From assembly GCF_900142735.1 (NCBI RefSeq), contig NZ_FRBY01000003.1, forward strand, positions 124,001-188,000: 64,000 nucleotides of DNA, in the 5' to 3' direction. A model generated the notes under the pieces. That model ran no database searches. It had not been told where the DNA came from and worked only from the letters and a program-made list of their open reading frames with translations. Of the stretch, positions 18,995-25,533 are shown piece after piece; the first letter of the stretch is position 1; each line of letters starts with the position of its first letter. A program made the position numbers and the translations under genes. The stretch comes from Flavobacterium saccharophilum. GTDB lineage: Bacteria; Bacteroidota; Bacteroidia; Flavobacteriales; Flavobacteriaceae.

Positions 18995-19552
18995 ATGAAA
19001 TATAATAATCCTGATGCTTTTGCGGAAGAAAGTGAGACTGAATATGAAACACGGAAAAGCATAGAAAGCCAATCCGCAACCGGTTTTATGTTTGGGATTG
19101 GCGGCCTGCTTTTTTTGGCTTTTAAAATTGCTGTTATTTTCGGCATCTATTTCTATGCTGGATTTATGCTGTCAAAAAAGCTGTGTGGAGAAGACACCGG
19201 CCAATTTAGAATTTGGGCGCTTACACTTTTATTCACCTATTTAATTTTTTGCATCATCTATTTTTTCAAGGGCATTGTCATTGGCCTGCGGGCAAAGAAA
19301 AGCAATTTATGGATAGTGCCCTGGGCAGTCTGTTTACTGGTATGCTGTATTGCTCCAGCCCTTATAGTGAAATCATTTGTGGCAGCAATGCTTAACCTGA
19401 AAGAGAAACAAGATCTAGCTTACAGTGTAATCAGCTGGTTCGTATTTGTACTTTCTGCGATATACATATATGGCATTTACCGGTTCAAGACGGCAAACGC
19501 GCCGAGGCTCCTTTACTGGAGTTATGCTTTTGGTCTGAGAGTGTCTTTATAA
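18995..19552 (+). CDS. Four-helix membrane protein of unknown function inside the mob region
   Basis: The 185-residue protein has a charged N-terminal tail (residues 1-30) and four or five hydrophobic helices (about 31-60, 73-92, 103-125, 142-160). No known motif is visible. It is divergent from mobC across a 198-base gap and convergent with mobB, 25 bases away. Its position between two mob genes and in the opposite direction suggests separate control, perhaps in the recipient cell (entry exclusion or anti-defence), but this is a guess. Confidence 0.7.
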   Translation: MKYNNPDAFAEESETEYETRKSIESQSATGFMFGIGGLLFLAFKIAVIFGIYFYAGFMLSKKLCGEDTGQFRIWALTLLFTYLIFCIIYFFKGIVIGLRAKKSNLWIVPWAVCLLVCCIAPALIVKSFVAAMLNLKEKQDLAYSVISWFVFVLSAIYIYGIYRFKTANAPRLLYWSYAFGLRVSL

Positions 19553-19577
19553 CTTGTTATTAGATTAACCGTAAAAC

Positions 19578-20876
19578 CTATTTATTCTTCCTGCGCTTTC
19601 TTTTCTTTCTCATTTCAGCGGCAAAATTATCCTCCTGATAATCTTCTCCGTGAGCTCCTGGTATCAGTCCTCCAAAACCTTCTAATGAAAAGAAGTTTTC
19701 TTCATATAGTACCTCTCTTATTTTAGGCAGAAAATTAAAAAGTTCGTGTGGATCCTCATCCTGAAGATCGTCATAATTGTGCTGTACGTGTTTCGACTTT
19801 GACGCTGCGTCTTCCGTTGAACTGGCGACTGTCTTGTTGCTCCAATGCTCATTAAATGCATTAGCTGAAAATTCAGTTCCCAGACGCGAACCGTTACATA
19901 CTGTTCTGGAATTGTGGTCAATAAAAGTGATCCCGTAAATTCGACCTGCGCCGTTTCTGCGGATAACCGGGTTAATCCCATGCCTAATTAACTGCCTTTT
20001 AAAATCTTCTTCGTTATCAGTTGATTGAACTGCTATACCTATTGTCTCCTTTAGTTTAGATTTTTTTCCATTTTCCTTTACAGCTTCCTTGCATCGCGCA
20101 AAATGAGCATCCAAAGCCGGAAGCCCTGCATTCTTCCCGAATAACGAAGCTTTGAGAGGATTCCCTGCCTTTTCTCCATTTTCATTTAATGGGATATACA
20201 ATAACCCCTGCCTGATATTTCCTTCTAACTGGCTCTCCACTTTTTCAACAGTAATATTAAACAGTGAAAGAAGGGCATTATATTCGCCCAATGTCTGAAA
20301 TTGATAGTATTTGGGAAGATGCCTGACTACAGATGCAATCTGGCTTTTCACATCGCCTCCGAGGTAATCCACCGAATTGAAAATTTTCTCTTGTCCCTTA
20401 CCCTCTTTGTCCACTGCGGCCATCAGTCCATAGTTTCTTTCCAGCTCCCGGCAAACGGCCATAGATCTTCTCTTCTCAAACTTATCTGAGATCTTTTTGC
20501 CCTCTTCATCTACACATACCGTCACGATATGGATATGCGCACGTTCAATATCGGTGTGTTTGAAAACTGCAAAAGGCTGTTGCCCGTATCCCATTTCCAC
20601 CATGTAATGCTCTGCGATCGCTATAAGTCCTTCATCGCTTACATTATCCCTCGGGTCAGGATTTAGTGAAATATGTACTACGGGTTTTTCCGTATTGCGG
20701 TTGGCAAGCAGGTAAGGCTCAAAGGACCGTGCTAACAGTGCAGTTGAATATGTCCCGCCTGCAGTTTCGATCATCCTGCTTGTAAACAGTACCTGTCCTT
20801 CTTCTTTTTGCACTTTGAGCTGATTATACGCCAATGCGCCATATAAATTGCTGCCTCTTCCAATTTTCGCGATCAT
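19578..20876 (-). CDS. mobB: MobB relaxase
   Basis: The 432-residue protein belongs to the MobP/MobV-like Bacteroidetes relaxases. The N-terminus has a candidate nicking tyrosine in NLYGALAYN. A HIS block at 68-70 and the metal-binding HIHIV motif (His114, His116) complete the histidine triad. It would cleave oriT and remain attached to the transferred strand. The C-terminal ~60 residues are charged and basic (KKRKRRKNK). It follows mobA with one base between stop and start, so they are translationally coupled. Confidence 0.9.
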   Translation of the reverse strand: MIAKIGRGSNLYGALAYNQLKVQKEEGQVLFTSRMIETAGGTYSTALLARSFEPYLLANRNTEKPVVHISLNPDPRDNVSDEGLIAIAEHYMVEMGYGQQPFAVFKHTDIERAHIHIVTVCVDEEGKKISDKFEKRRSMAVCRELERNYGLMAAVDKEGKGQEKIFNSVDYLGGDVKSQIASVVRHLPKYYQFQTLGEYNALLSLFNITVEKVESQLEGNIRQGLLYIPLNENGEKAGNPLKASLFGKNAGLPALDAHFARCKEAVKENGKKSKLKETIGIAVQSTDNEEDFKRQLIRHGINPVIRRNGAGRIYGITFIDHNSRTVCNGSRLGTEFSANAFNEHWSNKTVASSTEDAASKSKHVQHNYDDLQDEDPHELFNFLPKIREVLYEENFFSLEGFGGLIPGAHGEDYQEDNFAAEMRKKRKRRKNK

Positions 20877-20877
20877 T

Positions 20878-21315
20878 TTAATGCTCCTTTTTCAAGTGTT
20901 TATCTTCAAATTCTTGTGCTATCAGAATAATTTTTCGGCACAATGCTGCAAATTCGGCGGTCTGTTTTTCCAGTTTGTACAAGTATGCGGCAGCCTTTTT
21001 CTCCGAAAAATTGCGGTACAAAAGTTTTACGACCTGATTATAATTTACCCCTGCCGACCGGAACTGGCTGTGAAATGAGGTCAGCCTCATATAAAAATCA
21101 ACTGTTCCCTTGTCTATTTTAACGGTTTTTATTTCCCTTTCAAATAGAAGCGATATGATAAATTTTGCCTTATTATGCATTCCCGACGTTTCATACAGTG
21201 ATAAAAGTTCAGCATTTTCCCTTTCGGTCAGACGAAATACATGCCTGTGTATACTGGGATCAATTTTGGGATTCCTGCCCCCTTTGCCGCCATTAGCGTT
21301 ATTTTTTTCTTTCAT
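20878..21315 (-). CDS. mobA: MobA-like relaxosome accessory protein
   Basis: The 145-residue protein has a basic, glycine-rich start (GGKGGRNPKIDPSIHRHVFRL), then a ribbon-helix-helix-like segment (LTERENAELLSLYETSG) and the motif RSAGVNYNQVVKLLYRNF typical of MobC/MobA relaxosome proteins. It would bind oriT and recruit the relaxase. It is the first gene of the mobA-mobB pair and lies immediately downstream of the hairpin cluster proposed as oriT. Confidence 0.85.
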   Translation of the reverse strand: MKEKNNANGGKGGRNPKIDPSIHRHVFRLTERENAELLSLYETSGMHNKAKFIISLLFEREIKTVKIDKGTVDFYMRLTSFHSQFRSAGVNYNQVVKLLYRNFSEKKAAAYLYKLEKQTAEFAALCRKIILIAQEFEDKHLKKEH

Positions 21316-21631
21316 CTCAAATCCATTTTAAATTCTCCAAAAAACCTGACTTCGGAAGGTTTTTTCAGCCCCCGGCAGGGCAAGTTGTTTTGGGGCACGA
21401 ACAGCGTTTCGAGTGCCTCAAAACACAACTTGCCGTGTTCTGGCGAACACAAAATCCGCCCTTCGGGACGGATTAAATGTAGAAGGATTGACAGCCTTAA
21501 GCTGTCCTTTTTGCCACCAGATAATGCAGGCTGTTTTTCGATACGTTCACTAATAAATATCATTCTACAAAGTAAAAAAGTCTTTGGCAAAACCTTACAC
21601 AGCAGCATAATGCCGAAAGATTCCATGGAAC

Positions 21632-21645
21632 GCCAACTGGTTCCA
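21632..21645 (+). repeat. 14-base motif shared with the traE upstream region, copy 1
   Basis: GCCAACTGGTTCCA occurs here and again at 24773-24786, in both cases in a non-coding stretch before a tra operon. This copy lies in an inverted repeat GGAAC...GTTCC (21628-21644). Confidence 0.5.
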
Positions 21646-21862
21646 ACTATAAACGAGTACATACATATCTGTGTTTCTTTGTGCGTGCAGTAAGATGCGG
21701 GGAGGTAATTATGTAGTGACCTAATTACTTAATCAGGTATGCACTAGCATAGATTCAGATTTACAGAATTGCAATTATACATAAATAGGTCGATTGGCAC
21801 ATGCTTATATATCCGCCCATAAACTCAAATGCATATTTAAGTGTGTAAACAAAAAAGTAACT

Positions 21863-21901
21863 AGCTGCAAGGGTATGCAGCTTTCCGCGTAACTGCGCAG
21901 T
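21863..21901. promoter_or_regulatory. Two inverted repeats upstream of traA
   Basis: AGCTGCA (21863-21869) and TGCAGCT (21876-21882) pair perfectly around six bases. The palindrome ACTGCGCAGT follows at 21892-21901. They end 65 bases before the traA start, where an operator for the tra operon or a centromere-like site for the ParA-type TraA would be expected. No known protein is matched to them. Confidence 0.4.
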
Positions 21902-21966
21902 GACAAATTCATATAGAGAAGGACTTACGCACTTACAGACATAAGTAATAACTAAATACAATAAAA

Positions 21967-22734
21967 ATGAAAACAGAACACAAACCAGTATTTGTTGCCT
22001 TTTCATCCCAAAAGGGAGGTGTAGGCAAAAGCACTTTTACGGCACTTGCCGCTAGTACCCTGCATTACCGCCTGGGATATAATGTAGCGGTATTCGATGC
22101 CGACTTCCCACAGCACAGCCTTATGAAGATGAAAGCCCGCGATTTATCTATGGTAATGGAAAATGAATTTTTAAAGAAGGCAGCATTCAGGCAGTACACG
22201 GCTATTAACAAAAAAGCATACCCGATCTTCCAGCATAAAGCGGAAGGTGTGCTTCAGGCTGCATATGATTTTGTAGAGACTTCATCAGGGAAGGTGGATT
22301 ATATCTTTTTTGATCTTCCCGGAACAGTTAACACTCCGGGCATATTAAAAGCGCTGACAGGTATGCATCATATTTTTACACCCATAACAGCAGACCGTGT
22401 TGTAATGGAAAGCACACTTATTTTTAGCCAGCTTTTGAAGGATGTTTTAATGAAAAAAGGAGAAACATCGATCGAAACCATCAATTTGTTTTGGAATCAG
22501 GTCGATGGACGTGAACGCTCCCCTTTGTACGAAGTCTATAACAGTATTATTGCTGAGCTCGGGCTAAGCCTTATGAACTGCCAGATCATGAGCAGCACCC
22601 GTTTCCGAAAAGAGAGCGAAGCGGGAGCCAGAAATGTTTTTCGCTCCACCTTGATGCCGCCTGACGAGCGGCTAATGAAGAATTGCCGTTTGGACCAGTT
22701 TATAACTGAATTTTTAAGAATCACCCAATTATAA
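21967..22734 (+). CDS. traA: TraA, ParA-type ATPase of the conjugative element
   Basis: The 255-residue protein is a deviant-Walker ParA/MinD ATPase with SQKGGVGKST at residues 14-23 and the FDADFPQHS switch segment. It also has DYIFFDLPGTVN for Walker B. It opens the tra operon and is followed by a DUF3408 protein, as in CTnDOT-like elements. ParA-type proteins position DNA or assemblies in the cell; for TraA the task is not established. The start follows a 650-base control region. Confidence 0.9.
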   Translation: MKTEHKPVFVAFSSQKGGVGKSTFTALAASTLHYRLGYNVAVFDADFPQHSLMKMKARDLSMVMENEFLKKAAFRQYTAINKKAYPIFQHKAEGVLQAAYDFVETSSGKVDYIFFDLPGTVNTPGILKALTGMHHIFTPITADRVVMESTLIFSQLLKDVLMKKGETSIETINLFWNQVDGRERSPLYEVYNSIIAELGLSLMNCQIMSSTRFRKESEAGARNVFRSTLMPPDERLMKNCRLDQFITEFLRITQL

Positions 22735-22738
22735 CATC

Positions 22739-23155
22739 ATGGAAAAAAACAATAAGAAAAAAACCATCCCCGAATTTAACGAAGAGATGATGATGAACCT
22801 TATGGTAGACGGGGTCAGGAAGGAAGGACTTCGGATACCGCAAGAAGATCGTGCAGACGAAATTAAGCCAATACAGGAAAAGGCATGGGCAAAAGAACGC
22901 AGCAAAATCAGGAAAGAAGATGATCAGGATTACGAAAGGCTCTTTTTCAAAAAGTCCGGCACCAACGCGCGGGATGGGAAAACCGTATATATCCGGCCTG
23001 ATTTTCATGAAAAACTTACCCGGATCGTACAGGTAATCGGAGAAGACAAGATCAGTATTTACACCTATCTGGACAATCTCCTCGAATTTCATTTCCAGGA
23101 GTTCGGCAACCAGATTATAAAAAGTTTCAATGATAAATACAAACCTATATTTTAA
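22739..23155 (+). CDS. DUF3408 protein (ParB-like position after traA)
   Basis: The 138-residue protein has a charged, disordered N-terminal half and a C-terminal ribbon-helix-helix-like region (KTVYIRPDFHEKLTRIVQVIG, then KISIYTYLDNLLEFHF). The family (DUF3408) is typical of Bacteroidetes conjugative elements and follows the ParA-like traA by four bases. By analogy with parAB pairs it may bind DNA near the upstream inverted repeats, possibly the centromere-like partner of TraA. Confidence 0.8.
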   Translation: MEKNNKKKTIPEFNEEMMMNLMVDGVRKEGLRIPQEDRADEIKPIQEKAWAKERSKIRKEDDQDYERLFFKKSGTNARDGKTVYIRPDFHEKLTRIVQVIGEDKISIYTYLDNLLEFHFQEFGNQIIKSFNDKYKPIF

Positions 23156-23157
23156 TC

Positions 23158-23790
23158 ATGGAAATACTCATCATAATCTGCCTTATGCTTGTAATAATCC
23201 TGCTACTGCAAGATAAGATTGTTATTCAAATAAGTAAAAAGGGAAAGCCAAAACAGGAGAGGGCTAATAGTGATCTTCCCGATATCATGGGACAGCCGAG
23301 AACGGCACGAGGCCTTTCGATGCCAATAAACGCCCCTGAAAGCCGAATTAAAAAGCAGCAACAGGAAACGAATAATTTTGATATTGAAATCGGCCAGGAA
23401 GATGTCGATGCAGAGATTCCGCGGGAAGAGCTGGACGATGTTTTCAGAAATCAGCCTGATCTGGAAGAGGAAGAAGAAGAATGGAACGGTTATGGAATAC
23501 CGGAAGGGAATGACGGTTTTGCCCAAGGGGTTACCTTTGAAGAGCTAAGCGCTGTAGGGATGCTGCTGGAAAAAGAAAAACTGGAGCCTTCCCAAAAGGA
23601 AACAGCTATTGCATTAGTTCAAAAAATACAGGGAACCGATTTATTCAGCCTGCTGGAAAATTCCATAGAGAGTGCCTCCCGGAAGATAGCAGAGCTGCTG
23701 GACGGGAGCCTTTCTTCTGAAAATGATTCCGGTCCTTCCTATCTGCGGAAAATTGATTTGAATGATTTTGATATCGGGGATTTTGTCTAA
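23158..23790 (+). CDS. traD: TraD-like conjugal transfer protein
   Basis: The 210-residue protein starts with one membrane helix (residues 2-18) and continues as an acidic soluble domain (EEEEEEWNGYG; FEELSAVGMLLEKEKL). It overlaps no gene and lies two bases after the DUF3408 gene. The order matches CTnDOT-like operons, where the protein is labelled TraD; the function is unknown and the name rests mainly on position. Confidence 0.65.
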   Translation: MEILIIICLMLVIILLLQDKIVIQISKKGKPKQERANSDLPDIMGQPRTARGLSMPINAPESRIKKQQQETNNFDIEIGQEDVDAEIPREELDDVFRNQPDLEEEEEEWNGYGIPEGNDGFAQGVTFEELSAVGMLLEKEKLEPSQKETAIALVQKIQGTDLFSLLENSIESASRKIAELLDGSLSSENDSGPSYLRKIDLNDFDIGDFV

Positions 23791-23830
23791 GGATGAAAAT
23801 CCCCTTTATCATTTTAAAAAAGTATGTCTT

Positions 23831-24676
23831 ATGGAAAAAATACTGCCAACAATAAACATTGAAGGAACTGAATTTATCATTGACGTGGCAAAGGAGGAAC
23901 TGGCGGAGAAAGCTAATCCGCAAAATATAATGGCTATTAAAAACATGTTTTATTTAGGCCATTGCTATCAATTTCATTATGACGCTAGTGCTAAGAATTT
24001 TGCACGTCTTGATTCTGCCAGCAGGTTCAAAGAAATTGAAGCGGTCAAGAAGATCACAATACCTAATCTAACCGTGCTCGATCCTTCCCGTATGGCTGAA
24101 AGGTATCATACGACTGTTAAAAATATTGAAGGAAAGTCAGACTTTGACCTGACCATACCGGCAGGAAGTTGTCTTGATTTAAGATGGAACCAGAAACTGC
24201 TGCCAATTTTAAAAATTGCCGGACATTCATTTTTTGTAGATATACCAGCAAATAAGCTTCGTCCAAAAGATGACTTTGCATCCAAAGGCATCAGTCTTGA
24301 CCAGATAACTAATTATTACGACCGGATTGCGCACGCCTACATCATTCCCTATAATCCGAAAACACGTGAATTTCAGGAAATAGATCATTTGTCTATTACG
24401 CAGCTACCCACAGAAATCATAGTGGTAAAGTTTCCCCATCTTCAGGAACTTGACAGGGTCGGCTGGAATATAAAATATGGCTTTGCGCCTTTTTACTGCA
24501 TCAAAGAAAAAGAATTTCAGATGCATTTTAAAGCCCAAACTCTCTCTTGGGAAGAAACGAGCATTCCCAGCAGCATCAGGCTGAATCTTGAACAAAAGCG
24601 GCAGCACGAAAAAAATACGTCTGCAATTGAATTGGCAGACCTGCCATTAAAGGCAAAAAACGGGCGAAAATTTTAG
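23831..24676 (+). CDS. Conserved element protein of unknown function between traD and traE
   Basis: I chose the ATG at 23831 because it starts a natural protein (MEKILPTINIEGTEF) and avoids overlap with traD; an upstream ATG at 23762 would overlap it by 29 bases. The 281-residue soluble protein has no signal peptide. It has two similar halves, each opening with a hydrophobic motif (PTINIEGTEFIIDV at the start; LLPILKIAGHSFFVDI near residue 130). That suggests an internal duplication. No family function is known to me. It closes the first tra transcription unit, since a terminator follows. Confidence 0.75.
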   Translation: MEKILPTINIEGTEFIIDVAKEELAEKANPQNIMAIKNMFYLGHCYQFHYDASAKNFARLDSASRFKEIEAVKKITIPNLTVLDPSRMAERYHTTVKNIEGKSDFDLTIPAGSCLDLRWNQKLLPILKIAGHSFFVDIPANKLRPKDDFASKGISLDQITNYYDRIAHAYIIPYNPKTREFQEIDHLSITQLPTEIIVVKFPHLQELDRVGWNIKYGFAPFYCIKEKEFQMHFKAQTLSWEETSIPSSIRLNLEQKRQHEKNTSAIELADLPLKAKNGRKF

Positions 24677-24712
24677 CATAAACACGTCTTATAAATAAAC
24701 AATTTAAACGTC

Positions 24713-24736
24713 AAAACGCCGCGGTTTTGGCGTTTT
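24713..24736 (+). terminator. Terminator ending the traA-traD unit
   Basis: AAAACGCC (24713-24720) pairs with GGCGTTTT (24729-24736), followed by a run of T. It separates the traA-D group from traE-Q and implies that traE has its own promoter. Confidence 0.75.
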
Positions 24737-24772
24737 TTTTATGTCTGAAAATTACTTGCTGTCCTTCTGACT

Positions 24773-24786
24773 GCCAACTGGTTCCA
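24773..24786 (+). repeat. 14-base motif shared with the mobA-traA gap, copy 2
   Basis: GCCAACTGGTTCCA is identical to the copy at 21632-21645. It lies 100 bases before traE in the leader left after the terminator. A short hairpin CCCGCA/TGCGGG (24842-24856) is also found between it and traE. Confidence 0.5.
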
Positions 24787-24885
24787 CCTGCTGCCACTTT
24801 ACTGCAGGCATTCGGTTTTCATGACACTTTTGTCTCCAGAGCCCGCATAGTGCGGGACTACTGTAACAATCTAAAGTGTTTAGTT

Positions 24886-25191
24886 ATGAAAAAACAGAGA
24901 AAAAAAATCGTCGCGGCAGCAATTGTAATTCTGTCGTCATTAAAGTTATCTGCGCAGGGCAACGGTACAGCAGGCATCACAGAAGCCACGCAGATGGTAA
25001 CCTCCTATTTCGATCCAGCCACACAGCTCATCTATGCAATAGGCGCCGTAGTGGGTTTAATTGGCGGGGTCAAGGTGTACAACAAATTCAGCAGCGGAGA
25101 TCCCGATACCTCAAAAACCGCGGCAAGCTGGTTCGGTGCCTGTATCTTTCTTATTGTCGCGGCCACCATCCTGCGCTCCTTCTTTCTTTAA
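24886..25191 (+). CDS. traE: TraE (DUF4134), VirB2-like membrane protein
   Basis: The start at 24886 was chosen because it yields a signal peptide (hydrophobic stretch ending KLSAQG) and a normal 101-residue DUF4134 protein; the frame is open further upstream across a terminator, which is not coding. Two membrane helices follow (QLIYAIGAVVGLIGGVKVY and GACIFLIVAATILRSFF). By position and topology it is the pilin-like (VirB2) component of the mating channel. Confidence 0.85.
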   Translation: MKKQRKKIVAAAIVILSSLKLSAQGNGTAGITEATQMVTSYFDPATQLIYAIGAVVGLIGGVKVYNKFSSGDPDTSKTAASWFGACIFLIVAATILRSFFL

Positions 25192-25200
25192 CCCCGCCGT

Positions 25201-25533
25201 ATGACTACTTACAGTATCAACAAAGGCATCGGGAGAACCGTAGAGTTCAGGGGACTCAAGGCGCAGTACCTGTTCATTTTCGCAGGCGGACTGCTGGGAA
25301 CACTTATCCTGGTCATGATCTTGTATATGGCCGGGACAAGTTCCTACATCTGCCTTTTTCTTGGCTTGGGCGGCGCCTCACTGATTGTATGGCAGACGTT
25401 CTCACTGAACAGAAAGTACGGAGAACACGGACTTATGAAAATCGCCGCAAAGAAAAAGCATCCCCGATACATCATCTGCCGCAAGCCTGTGCGCCGCTTC
25501 TTAAGATCAATTACTAAATCCAGAGCGGTATGA
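25201..25533 (+). CDS. traF: TraF (DUF4133), VirB3-like membrane protein
   Basis: The 110-residue protein has the VirB3 layout: a short basic N-terminus (YSINKGIGRTVEFRGLK), two adjacent membrane helices at about 27-47 and 50-66, and a basic tail. VirB3 proteins pair with the VirB4 ATPase; here the stop overlaps the TraG start by four bases. The name follows Bacteroidetes usage. Confidence 0.85.
   Translation: MTTYSINKGIGRTVEFRGLKAQYLFIFAGGLLGTLILVMILYMAGTSSYICLFLGLGGASLIVWQTFSLNRKYGEHGLMKIAAKKKHPRYIICRKPVRRFLRSITKSRAV

Larger units (their letters stand above)
21316..21966. other. 650-base intergenic region with candidate oriT
   Basis: This gene-free gap separates the divergent mobA and traA genes. 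Three consecutive stem-loops fill 21380-21472. The first has arms 21380-21398 and 21413-21433, nearly perfect over 19 bases. The second has GTGTTC/GAACAC at 21435-21450 and the third has TCCGCCC pairing with GGG(A)CGGA at 21455-21472. The block is GC-rich against AT-rich surroundings. Placement next to mobA is where oriT lies in related elements. Two further inverted repeats lie nearer traA. An apparent 116-codon frame across the hairpins is not regarded as a gene. Confidence 0.6.

Noticed and set aside
21312..21662. Long frames on both strands over the oriT candidate
   Set aside because: They run through three hairpins and end in mobA; the hairpins explain the region better than a gene.
23762..23830. 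Upstream start for the gene between traD and traE
   Set aside because: It would overlap traD; the ATG at 23831 gives a better start.
24727..24885. Upstream extension of traE by 53 codons
   Set aside because: It would start inside a terminator and precede the natural signal peptide at 24886.
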